From: an uncultured Clostridium sp.
GTDB lineage: Bacteria > Bacillota > Clostridia > Peptostreptococcales > Peptostreptococcaceae
Assembly: GCA_900557165.1 (NCBI GenBank)
Contig: USRS01000068.1
Coordinates: 1-14,291, forward strand
Length of the DNA stretch: 14,291 nucleotides
Reading direction: 5' to 3'
The position numbers and the translations under genes are program-made. Of the stretch, positions 7,570 to 14,285 are shown one piece after another (the first letter of the stretch is position 1; each line of letters begins with the position of its first letter). The notes beneath the pieces are model-generated. The model ran no database searches. It was not told the origin of the DNA and worked only from the letters and a program-made list of their open reading frames with translations.

Positions 7570-7614
7570 AAAGGCTATATTAACGAAATTGTACTTAGTT
7601 AATATAGCCTTTTT
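7570..7614. terminator. Bidirectional terminator with perfect 15-bp stem
   Basis: Arms 7570-7584 and 7598-7612 are perfect complements around a 13-base loop. T5 at 7610-7614 gives a plus-strand tail. On the minus strand it directly follows the stop of the unknown gene at 7621, which it most likely serves, though the tail on that side is interrupted. Confidence 0.75.
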
Positions 7615-7620
7615 AAATTG

Positions 7621-7974
7621 CTATTTTGTTAATGATAATAATGGTAAACAAGTTAAATTACTAATATTATCATTTTTATAATCAAAGGAAACTTTTAAAT
7701 TTCTGTGTTTATGTATAAATATATTATCATCTTTAAGCTTTTTCTCTATTTTTTTTATAATGTTTTTATTTTTAATCAAGTTGTACATATCATATTGTTG
7801 TAAATTTAGAGAAATCGTTTTTGATGAAGGTATAAATCCTTTGTATAAAAACTTCTTTCCATCATAATTAAGCACAAGGGAATATTTTAAATCCTCTACT
7901 TCTTTTTTAATTGATTTATCTAAGAGTTTTTCCAAATCATTAGTTAAGTTTGTTAATTCTATATTTTTTTCCAT
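7621..7974 (-). CDS. Unknown protein, probably the 3' part of an A7-split gene
   Basis: I do not recognise this 117-residue, Lys- and Asn-rich product. It has no membrane segment, signal peptide or known motif; a long charged helix (about 1-27), a beta-like stretch (YSLVLNYDGKKFLYKGF) and a second charged helical part (about 65-85) are visible. The ATG at 7974 has no convincing ribosome site. It lies inside the end of another small frame (7940-8077) that has a very good site. The two frames meet at seven A on the coding strand (7970-7964); with six A they would form one protein of about 151 residues. The simplest reading is a single gene broken by a one-base frameshift, or one that needs slippage to be expressed. 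It ends directly before a bidirectional terminator. Confidence 0.5.
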   Translation of the reverse strand: MEKNIELTNLTNDLEKLLDKSIKKEVEDLKYSLVLNYDGKKFLYKGFIPSSKTISLNLQQYDMYNLIKNKNIIKKIEKKLKDDNIFIHKHRNLKVSFDYKNDNISNLTCLPLLSLTK

Positions 7975-8077
7975 CCACTATTTCTGTTTCTATTTTGAAT
8001 AGAGTAATATTATTTTCTAGAGATAATATTTTATCTATATCTTTTTTGTTAAGTTTATCCTCATTTAATATCCCCAT
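7940..8077 (-). CDS. Small ORF, probably the 5' part of the A7-split gene
   Basis: This 45-codon frame starts with an ATG at 8077. An AAAGGGGGG ribosome site sits six bases upstream (8092-8084 on the minus strand), one of the best in the window. The product begins MGILNEDKLNKKDIDKILSL and is charged and helical, with no family I know. It overlaps the 117-residue frame by 35 bases in a different register. Up to residue 36 it would be the N-terminus of the joined protein; after the A7 run it adds nine residues and stops. It is too short for most gene callers. Confidence 0.5.
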   Translation of the reverse strand: MGILNEDKLNKKDIDKILSLENNITLFKIETEIVDGKKYRINKLN

Positions 8078-8090
8078 TATAATCCCCCCT

Positions 8091-8262
8091 TTAAATTCTT
8101 TCATTTAAATTTACTACTTTATATTTTAATATAAAAGAATAGTTTTTGTAGAAAATATTAACATTTTTATAAAACTTTCGTAATACAATTATCGACTTTT
8201 TTAGATAATACAAATTTTATTCAGTCAAAAGGTAAATTACAGTTAGATAGAATGACTATACT
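8091..8262. other. AT-rich intergenic part between divergent genes
   Basis: Together with the fic promoter and leader it makes about 310 bases without a gene between the divergent unknown gene and fic. It should hold the minus-strand promoter of the unknown gene, but I see only weak TATATT-like boxes near 8120-8135 and no good -35. No stable hairpin, repeat or ORF is evident. Confidence 0.4.
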
Positions 8263-8292
8263 TTGTAATTTCACATAATTATAGTATATAAT
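8263..8292 (+). promoter_or_regulatory. Probable promoter of fic
   Basis: TTGTAA (8263-8268) and TATAAT (8287-8292) are 18 bases apart. Transcription would start near 8299, giving an AT-rich leader of about 90 bases before the fic start. Confidence 0.45.
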
Positions 8293-8389
8293 ATAGAAAT
8301 ATAGTAAAAATAAAAATATGAGTTATTTTACGTATTTATAAATATAATTGCTATAAATATTTAAGTTTTATATTAAGAAAGGAAAAGAT

Positions 8390-9220
8390 ATGTGTAATTA
8401 CTTTTCAGATTATAAAATTACTAATTCAAATAATATAGATAAATTAAAAAAACTTGAATCTTGGGAGCTTGCCATAGGATTAAATGAAGTGGATAATTTA
8501 AAGCCTTCTGAGTATTTAATAGAACTTACAAAAGATAGTATTGATAATAATAAAACATATAGCGAAGTTGAAGAAGCCTTATATACATATTATTCAAATC
8601 AAGATTTATCAAATAAAGAAGTACAAAAAACTTTAGAAGCTGATATAGTAACAACTAGAATTGTGAGCATAATAAATGATAGAAGTTTTAGGTTTAGCCC
8701 TATTTATTTGAAAACAATACACAAAAAATTATTTTCTGGAGCATTTCCAGAAGCATTAGAAAGATATGTTGGTGTATTTCGTGATTGTAATCTTACTAAA
8801 GAGGAACCTATTTTACATGGAAAAAGTGTGATTTATGCTGATTATTCTTCCATAGAAGATTTTTTAGAGTATGATTTTAATATAGAGTCAAATAAATCTT
8901 ATAAAAATCTTGATAAATTAGATTTTGTAAAGAATATTTCCAAATTTACATCAAGTATATGGCAAATACATCCTTTTAGAGAAGGTAATACAAGAACTAT
9001 TGCAGTGTTTATTATCAAATATCTAAACTCAAAGGGATTAAGTGTCAATAATGAACCATTTAAAGATAACTCTAAATATTTTAGAGATGCTTTGGTACTT
9101 TCTAATTATGCTGACTATACAAATAATATAGTAGAAGATAGTGATTACTTGATTTCTTTCTTTAACTTGGCCATATTCAATAATAGTAATTTAAAACCAA
9201 TGAATAAAATTACTAAATAG
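8390..9220 (+). CDS. fic: Fic-domain protein, probable AMP-transferase
   Basis: Fic proteins transfer AMP from ATP to hydroxyl groups of target proteins. This 276-residue protein has the class II-like order: an N-terminal helical part, then the Fic core. The active-site loop is HPFREGNTRTIA at residues 194-205. His194, Phe196, Glu198, Gly199, Asn200 and Arg202 of HxFx(D/E)GN(G/K)RxxR are kept, but the second Gly/Lys is Thr201 and the last Arg is Ala205. The flap precedes it (about 143-152, HGKSVIYADY), as does YVGVFRD at about 126-132. A possible inhibitory motif is SEVEEA at residues 58-63, matching (S/T)xxxE(G/N) except for Ala63. A Clostridioides difficile class II Fic protein is known whose activity does not depend on the inhibitory motif; whether this is that protein needs a sequence comparison. 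The ATG follows AAAGGA at 8378-8383. No antitoxin gene is adjacent. Confidence 0.85.
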   Translation: MCNYFSDYKITNSNNIDKLKKLESWELAIGLNEVDNLKPSEYLIELTKDSIDNNKTYSEVEEALYTYYSNQDLSNKEVQKTLEADIVTTRIVSIINDRSFRFSPIYLKTIHKKLFSGAFPEALERYVGVFRDCNLTKEEPILHGKSVIYADYSSIEDFLEYDFNIESNKSYKNLDKLDFVKNISKFTSSIWQIHPFREGNTRTIAVFIIKYLNSKGLSVNNEPFKDNSKYFRDALVLSNYADYTNNIVEDSDYLISFFNLAIFNNSNLKPMNKITK

Positions 9221-9296
9221 TTATTAAAATTCATAATTTCTACACATTTCATAATTATACTTAAGTTACAAAATAAATACTTAGGAGGAATTAGAA

Positions 9297-9509
9297 ATGA
9301 CTAAAAAACTTTTAATAGAAGGTATGAAATGTAAACATTGTAAACAAAATCTAAATGATGCTTTAACAGAAGATATCAAAGGTGTTGAGGTTTTAGAAAT
9401 AAGCATAGAAGAAGGATATGCTCTTGTAAATATAAATGAAGATGTACATATTGATGATATAAAAGATATTGTAGAAGATTTAGGATTTAAATTAATTGAT
9501 GTAAGATAA
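9297..9509 (+). CDS. Small heavy-metal-associated (HMA) domain protein, CopZ-like
   Basis: The 70-residue product is a single HMA fold of beta-alpha-beta-beta-alpha-beta type. The metal-binding motif GMKCKHC is at residues 9-15, with Cys12 and Cys15 as ligands; it stands in for the GMTCxxC of typical copper chaperones. Such proteins bind Cu(I) or other soft metals and pass them to a P-type ATPase. No ATPase or CsoR-type regulator is near, so partner and metal are unknown. The ribosome site TAGGAGGAA (9282-9290) is very strong. The gene is single and closed by a good terminator; its promoter is not clear, with only a TATACT at 9256-9261. Confidence 0.85.
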   Translation: MTKKLLIEGMKCKHCKQNLNDALTEDIKGVEVLEISIEEGYALVNINEDVHIDDIKDIVEDLGFKLIDVR

Positions 9510-9517
9510 TAATAGAT

Positions 9518-9568
9518 AAAATTGCCTTTTTTATGATTTAATCAATCATAGAAAAGGCAATTTTTTTT
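9518..9568 (+). terminator. Rho-independent terminator after the HMA gene
   Basis: Arms 9518-9538 and 9544-9564 pair over 21 bases with one G-U, around a five-base loop, and a run of eight T ends at 9568. A4 at the left side could support some termination in the other direction. Confidence 0.9.
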
Positions 9569-9649
9569 GTGGTTTGATATAATTAAGAAATTACTAAATT
9601 ACGCAATAGAAATGGATGTTGAAAATTTTATAAAAAATATTAAAAAGTG

Positions 9650-9675
9650 TGTAACATATTATGGAAATTTACGTT
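9650..9675 (+). promoter_or_regulatory. Possible ECF-type promoter of the sigma operon
   Basis: TGTAAC (9650-9655) and CGTT (9672-9675) lie 16 bases apart. This resembles the AAC -35 and CGT -10 pattern used by extracytoplasmic-function sigma factors, directly upstream of a gene for such a factor. Autoregulation is common in this family. No good sigma-A promoter competes nearby. Confidence 0.4.
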
Positions 9676-9698
9676 TATAAAGTGAAAGGAGATTGATG

Positions 9699-10184
9699 AT
9701 GAATGCAGATAGTATTGAAAAGTTTTATAGATTATATTCAAAAGACGTTTATATTTACACATTTTCACTTTGTAAAAACGAGCAGTTAGCAGAAGATATC
9801 ATGCAAGAAGCTTTTTTAAAAGGAATATTATCACTAGATGATAATCATGAAAATGTAAAAGCTTGGCTATTTATGGTATGCAGAAATTTATGGATAGATT
9901 ATATAAGAAAAAACGAAAAATTATCTAAAATCGATATAAATGAAATTGAAGTAGAAGATTGTAATAGCAATATTTTGAAAAAGTTAGTAAATAATGAGGA
10001 ATCATTAAATTTATACAATAAGATTATAACATTACCTCAATCTATGAAAGAGGCTCTAATTCTTTATTACTATTTAGAAGTACCACAACAAAAAATAGCT
10101 CAAATCATGAACATATCAAATGGAGCTGTAAGAACTTTAATTTATAGAGCAAGAAAAAATCTAAAAATGAAAATGGAGGAATAA
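9699..10184 (+). CDS. ECF-family RNA polymerase sigma factor
   Basis: The product is 161 residues from the ATG at 9699. This start is chosen because the AAAGGAG site (9685-9691) is seven bases away; in-frame ATG 9696 and TTG 9693 are closer than usual. Region 2 covers about residues 3-70, with the core-binding YRLYSKDVYIYTFSLCKNEQ, the AEDIMQEAFLKG helix and the VKAWLFMVCRNLWIDYIRK segment that melts and reads the -10. Region 4 covers about 105-158, with LPQSMKEALILYYYLEVPQQ and the helix-turn-helix IAQIMNISNGAVRTLIYRARKNL. Region 3 is missing, as is typical of ECF factors. The stop is two bases from the start of the membrane anti-sigma gene, so the two are probably translationally coupled. 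The sigma factor should be held at the membrane until an envelope signal arrives. Confidence 0.92.
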   Translation: MNADSIEKFYRLYSKDVYIYTFSLCKNEQLAEDIMQEAFLKGILSLDDNHENVKAWLFMVCRNLWIDYIRKNEKLSKIDINEIEVEDCNSNILKKLVNNEESLNLYNKIITLPQSMKEALILYYYLEVPQQKIAQIMNISNGAVRTLIYRARKNLKMKMEE

Positions 10185-10186
10185 AT

Positions 10187-11374
10187 ATGAGTTTTAAAGA
10201 TCTTTATGAAAAATATATAAATAATCAAGCCAGTGAAGAAGAGATAAAAATTGTAGAAGAAGAAATAGAAAAAAATGAAATTATAAGTGAATATCTATGT
10301 AATAAAATAGATGATGATTTATTTAATTTAGGAAATAGTAAGGATGGCGAAGATTTTGGTGAAAAACAGCAAATAAATAGCAATAAAAAATGCGAAGAAG
10401 ATGTTTTATTAAAAAATATAAATAGAAAGATAAGAAATAAATTTTTAAAAACAATACTAGCATCAGTAGTAATTGTCATAGGTATTTTAGCTTCAGCTAA
10501 ATATATTATATCTCCCAGGATGGATGCTAAATACTACAATCCATCTATTAAAAAAGGTGATTTTACAACACAGTTTCTAACTGATATATCTGTATTTACT
10601 GAACTTCATTTTCCTGGAATTATTACTAATTACACTGATGATGAGTCCTTAGGTTATGGAAAGTATAATGTTAAGATAGGTCAAAATGATATATTTAAAA
10701 ATACTAATACAACTTATGATGGAGTTATAAATAAAGGAAGTTTAGAATATATTGAAAATGATTTTTATAAATATCCTTCAATGAATGTATTTAAATATGG
10801 AGTTTATCCTTTTAGTTGTGGATTTGATGATGACACAGGACAATTAGAAGAACTTAAAAAATTACCAAGTACATCTCAGGTAAGTGCATATATTTCATTT
10901 AAGAAAGATATAGATATGAAGGAAATTGCAAAAATGATTGAGGAAAATAAGGATTTATATTTTAGCTGGGTAGGAATTAGAACTTGTGATAAAAATATTC
11001 AACAACTTCCTCAAATGGGATTTGAAAGTAGTGGAACAGGAGTGATTTTAGAGTCATTTAAAAATAGTAAAGATTATCCTTATTTAGAACTTGGAGGAAT
11101 TGATGAAGATAGAAATAGAGCAGATATTTATGAAACTCATTTTAAGAGCTTAGTAAAATATATGATAGATAATAAGGCATTTATAGAACTTAATCATCCT
11201 AATTCATATATATCTAGTTATGAAAATACTTTAAAATATGTAGAAGAAAATGGTGTCAAATCCTATGGTGTTTTAGTGAATGGAAGTAAGGATAGTATAT
11301 TGAAGTTAAGAAAAAATAAATTTGTTTATAATTTAATTATTGATGATGTAAAAGTATCAAGCTATTCTCATTAA
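10187..11374 (+). CDS. Membrane anti-sigma factor (Sigma_reg_N/Sigma_reg_C type)
   Basis: A 395-residue single-pass membrane protein. The N-terminus (about 1-45, FKDLYEKYINNQASEEEIKIVEEEIEKNE) is the short helical motif of the family (Sigma_reg_N, as in YhdL, the anti-sigma-M of Bacillus subtilis) and should bind the sigma factor in the cytoplasm. The membrane segment is at about residues 87-106. The outer part is about 285 residues. Its C-terminal half (about 220-385, with LKKLPSTSQVSAYISFKKDIDMKEIAKMIEENKDLYFSWVGI) fits the sigma-factor-regulator C-terminal domain. No zinc-binding HxxxCxxC is present, so this is not the zinc anti-sigma class. Its GGAGG ribosome site lies in the end of the sigma gene. 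How the signal is sensed and how sigma is released cannot be read from the sequence. Confidence 0.8.
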   Translation: MSFKDLYEKYINNQASEEEIKIVEEEIEKNEIISEYLCNKIDDDLFNLGNSKDGEDFGEKQQINSNKKCEEDVLLKNINRKIRNKFLKTILASVVIVIGILASAKYIISPRMDAKYYNPSIKKGDFTTQFLTDISVFTELHFPGIITNYTDDESLGYGKYNVKIGQNDIFKNTNTTYDGVINKGSLEYIENDFYKYPSMNVFKYGVYPFSCGFDDDTGQLEELKKLPSTSQVSAYISFKKDIDMKEIAKMIEENKDLYFSWVGIRTCDKNIQQLPQMGFESSGTGVILESFKNSKDYPYLELGGIDEDRNRADIYETHFKSLVKYMIDNKAFIELNHPNSYISSYENTLKYVEENGVKSYGVLVNGSKDSILKLRKNKFVYNLIIDDVKVSSYSH

Positions 11375-11378
11375 TTAA

Positions 11379-11424
11379 AAAAGGTTTGTTCTTTAATTAA
11401 AATAAAGTACAGACCTTTTAATAT
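11379..11424 (+). terminator. Probable terminator of the sigma/anti-sigma operon
   Basis: Arms 11379-11394 and 11404-11419 pair over 16 positions with one G-U and one mismatch, around a nine-base loop. The T-run is broken (TTTT then AATA), so efficiency may be moderate. Confidence 0.6.
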
Positions 11425-11508
11425 TTTTACTTAATTTATCAAATAAGTATTTTGGAAAATTTTGCAGTAAAAGTGTGAAATTATAAGGAAAAATGAAAGA
11501 TTATATAC

Positions 11509-11514
11509 TATAAT
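11509..11514 (+). promoter_or_regulatory. Likely -10 box of the pab operon promoter
   Basis: A perfect TATAAT lies 45 bases before pabA, but the -35 region (AGGAAA at 17 bases) is poor. The promoter may need an activator or be weak. I see no riboswitch or terminator in the short leader. Confidence 0.35.
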
Positions 11515-11559
11515 TACATTGATGATTGTTAAAAATATACAATTTATGGGGGTATCTAG

Positions 11560-12144
11560 ATGATTCTTATGATTGATAATTACGATTCATTCGTATATAA
11601 CCTGGTTCAGTATCTTGGGGAATTGGGAGAAGAAATCGTAGTAAAAAGAAATAATGAGGTAAGTTTAGAAGAAATAGAAGCTTTAAATCCAGAAATTATA
11701 GTTTTATCGCCAGGTCCATGTTCACCTACAGAAGCGGGAATATGTATAGATGTGGTAAATCATTTTAAGGGGAAAAAACCTATCCTTGGCATATGTTTGG
11801 GACATCAAACTATAGGACATGTTTTTGGAGCAAATATAGTAAAAGCAATTGAACCTGTTCATGGAAAAGTCCATGCTATAAGACATAACAACAAAGGTGT
11901 ATTTAAAAATTTAAATAATCCATTAAATGTTACAAGATATCATTCTTTAGTAGTGGATAGTGAAAATTTAAATGATGATTTGGAAATAACTGCTTTGACA
12001 AAAGAGGGGGAAATAATGGGAATTAGACATAAAGAGTATCTTATTGAAGGGGTACAATTCCATCCAGAGGCTATTTTGTCAGAACAAGGTCATGAAATAT
12101 TGAAAAATTTTATAAAAGAAGCTAGAGAAAGGGTTTGTGTTTAA
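11560..12144 (+). CDS. pabA: Aminodeoxychorismate synthase, glutamine amidotransferase subunit
   Basis: This class I glutamine amidotransferase (194 residues, normal length) makes ammonia from glutamine for the partner PabB. The catalytic triad is complete: Cys79 in GICLGHQ, and His168 and Glu170 in GVQFHPEAIL. The oxyanion region SPGPCSP is at residues 50-56, and MIDNYDSFVYNLVQYL opens the protein as usual. The sequence alone does not separate PabA from the TrpG subunit of anthranilate synthase. The adjacent pabB with a PIKGT motif and pabC decide for p-aminobenzoate synthesis. In some Bacillota one such protein serves both pathways. The GGGGG ribosome site (11548-11552) is seven bases from the ATG. 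It starts the pab operon. Confidence 0.93.
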   Translation: MILMIDNYDSFVYNLVQYLGELGEEIVVKRNNEVSLEEIEALNPEIIVLSPGPCSPTEAGICIDVVNHFKGKKPILGICLGHQTIGHVFGANIVKAIEPVHGKVHAIRHNNKGVFKNLNNPLNVTRYHSLVVDSENLNDDLEITALTKEGEIMGIRHKEYLIEGVQFHPEAILSEQGHEILKNFIKEARERVCV

Positions 12145-12145
12145 G

Positions 12146-13495
12146 ATGATAAAAGAAATTAATACTAAATTAAATGCTTTCGAAATATTTACCATATTTA
12201 GAGATGAAAAAGATAGTTTTATTTTAGATAGTGCTATGGATAAAAATAAATTAGGAAGATATTCTTTTATCAGTAGCAATCCATTCAAAGTTCTAAAGTA
12301 TAAAGATAGTGAAGAAAATCCGCTTAACTTTTTACAGGAAGAATTGAGAAATTATAAGGTAAAAAATGATACTAATCTTCCTTTTATAGGTGGAGCAGTA
12401 GGTTATTTATCTTATGATTTAGGAAATTATATGGAAAACTTGCCAAGAAGTGCAAAGGATGATTTAAGCGTTTATGATTTATACTTTGGACTATATGACC
12501 ATGTAATAGTAGTTGACCATTTGGAAGAAAAAACATATATAGCAACACCTGATTTAGATATGAAAAAAGAAGAGGAAATAGCTATATATATTGAAAATAA
12601 AATAATAGAAGTTGAAAAAAATGGAGTAGACTCTATTTGTTATGAAGAAAAAGACGTAAAATCTACAAAACTTGTATCTAACTTCACGAAAAAAGGATTT
12701 GAAGATTCAGTTGAAAAAGTTAGACAGTATATAAAAAGTGGAGATATTTATCAAGCAAATTTGACACAAAGATTTAGTGGTAAAACTACTTTATCCAGCT
12801 ATGAACTTTATAGAGATTTGAGAAGATTTAGTCCAGCACCTTTTGGGGCATACTTAAACTTTGATGATTTTAATATATTATCAAATTCTCCAGAACGATT
12901 TATAAAATGTGTAGACAAAAAATTAGAAACAAGACCCATAAAAGGAACAAGACCGAGGGGTAAAAATAAAGAGGAAGATTTAAAACTTCAAGAAGAATTA
13001 AGAAATAGCGAAAAAGATAGAGCAGAACTACTTATGATAGTAGATTTAGAAAGAAATGATATAGGAAGAATATCAAAAATAGGAAGTGTAAAAGTACCTG
13101 AATTATTTGTTATAGAACCTTATGCAAATGTAAATCATTTGGTGGCGACAGTTGTTGGAGAATTAGATGATGATAAAGATACAGTAGATGTGATAAAGGC
13201 AACTTTCCCAGGTGGTTCAATTACTGGAGCACCAAAGATAAGATCAATGGAAATTATAGATGAGCTTGAGCCAACTCAAAGAAACGTATACACAGGTTCC
13301 ATAGGATATATTGGATTTAATGGAGATATGGATTTAAATATTGCCATAAGAACTATTGTCAAAAAAGAAGATGAAGTATATTTCCAAGTTGGTGGAGGTA
13401 TGACTTGGGGTTCTAATCCAGAGGAAGAATATCAAGAAACTCTTGATAAAGCACAATCTATAATGAAAGCTTTAAGGGGTTACTATGAAGAATAA
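12146..13495 (+). CDS. pabB: Aminodeoxychorismate synthase, chorismate-binding subunit
   Basis: PabB adds ammonia to chorismate to make 4-amino-4-deoxychorismate. I start it at the ATG at 12146, one base after the pabA stop; an in-frame GTG at 12137 is too close to AAAGGG (12128-12133). That gives 449 residues. Chorismate-enzyme motifs are in order in the C-terminal half: GDIYQANLTQRF, SNSPERF, RPIKGTRPRG, DRAELLMIVDLERNDIGRI and TFPGGSITGAPKIRSMEIIDELE, then the GGGMTWGSNPEEEYQETLDKA end. Lys in PIKGT is the nucleophile of aminodeoxychorismate synthases; anthranilate synthases have Ala there. This is the best evidence that the operon makes p-aminobenzoate and not tryptophan. The N-terminal domain (about 1-170) is less conserved, as usual. 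Tight spacing on both sides indicates translational coupling. Confidence 0.95.
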   Translation: MIKEINTKLNAFEIFTIFRDEKDSFILDSAMDKNKLGRYSFISSNPFKVLKYKDSEENPLNFLQEELRNYKVKNDTNLPFIGGAVGYLSYDLGNYMENLPRSAKDDLSVYDLYFGLYDHVIVVDHLEEKTYIATPDLDMKKEEEIAIYIENKIIEVEKNGVDSICYEEKDVKSTKLVSNFTKKGFEDSVEKVRQYIKSGDIYQANLTQRFSGKTTLSSYELYRDLRRFSPAPFGAYLNFDDFNILSNSPERFIKCVDKKLETRPIKGTRPRGKNKEEDLKLQEELRNSEKDRAELLMIVDLERNDIGRISKIGSVKVPELFVIEPYANVNHLVATVVGELDDDKDTVDVIKATFPGGSITGAPKIRSMEIIDELEPTQRNVYTGSIGYIGFNGDMDLNIAIRTIVKKEDEVYFQVGGGMTWGSNPEEEYQETLDKAQSIMKALRGYYEE

Positions 13496-14228
13496 GGTGA
13501 GTTTTGATAGTCAATTGACTAAGTTTGGCATTGGTTTATTTGAAACTATAAGAGTTGAAAAAACTGCCCTTGATTTAGATATGCATATGGATAGGATGTT
13601 TAAATCAATAGAGCTGCTAAAACTTAATATCAAATACGATAAAAAATTTTTAAAAGAAGCTATTTTGAATTATATAAAAGAAAATAAAATTGAAAACAAA
13701 GCTTTGAGATTAACAATATTTGATGAAGGATATAATATTTCCATAAGGGATATAGTATATGATGAAGAAACTTATAATAGGGGATATAAGCTAACCATAT
13801 CGCCTATAAAAAGAGGAGATAGCATAATATACAGACATAAAACTACTAACTATTATGAAAATATTTATACGAAAAGATATGCTAGTGAAAATAATTTTGA
13901 TGATGGAATATTTGTAAATCAGCAAGATATAATACTTGAATGTTCCATGAGCAATATTTTCTTTATAAAAGAAGATAAAATATATACTCCACATAGAAAT
14001 TTGCCCATATTAAATGGCATAATGAAAGAACATATTTTTGAAATTTGTAAAAACTTAAATATTGAAGTTATAGAAAGAGAAACAAGTTTAAAAGAAATAG
14101 AAAATTTTGATTTTGTATTTATATCAAATAGTTTGATGAAAGTTATGAAAGTTTCACAAATTAATAAAATAGTTTACCCTGTAAGTAATGAAATATTTAA
14201 TAAAATAATACATTATTGTGGTACATAA
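13485..14228 (+). CDS. pabC: Aminodeoxychorismate lyase (class IV PLP enzyme)
   Basis: PabC is a pyridoxal-phosphate enzyme that splits aminodeoxychorismate into p-aminobenzoate and pyruvate. The 247-residue product has the class IV fold signatures: GLFETIRV near the N-terminus (residues 17-24), the catalytic lysine Lys119 in RHKTTNYYENI, and the cofactor-binding stretch ending in ECSMSNIFFI (about 152-161). LPILNGIMKEHIFEI follows. It overlaps the end of pabB by 11 bases, with its AAGGGG ribosome site (13473-13478) inside pabB, so the two are coupled. Position after pabB separates it from the related branched-chain and D-amino-acid aminotransferases. The gene is somewhat shorter than many homologues but appears complete. 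Confidence 0.88.
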   Translation: MKNKVSFDSQLTKFGIGLFETIRVEKTALDLDMHMDRMFKSIELLKLNIKYDKKFLKEAILNYIKENKIENKALRLTIFDEGYNISIRDIVYDEETYNRGYKLTISPIKRGDSIIYRHKTTNYYENIYTKRYASENNFDDGIFVNQQDIILECSMSNIFFIKEDKIYTPHRNLPILNGIMKEHIFEICKNLNIEVIERETSLKEIENFDFVFISNSLMKVMKVSQINKIVYPVSNEIFNKIIHYCGT

Positions 14229-14241
14229 AAGTATAGAAAAA

Positions 14242-14271
14242 GGGGCTGTCTCAAAATAAAAAGATAGTTCC
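14242..14271 (+). other. Weak hairpin between pabC and the next gene
   Basis: Arms 14242-14250 and 14263-14271 can form nine pairs, three of them G-U, around a 12-base loop. No T-run follows, so it is not an evident terminator. It may be an RNA-processing or partial-attenuation site in the operon. Confidence 0.3.
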
Positions 14272-14285
14272 ACAAAAAGGAAGGG

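Noticed and set aside
8390..9220. Fic toxin-antitoxin module
   Set aside because: No small antitoxin gene lies directly up- or downstream in the same direction; the protein looks like a stand-alone Fic enzyme with an internal N-terminal helix.
9612..9680. 22-codon ORF upstream of the sigma gene
   Set aside because: No ribosome site, very short, and it overlaps the probable ECF-type promoter.
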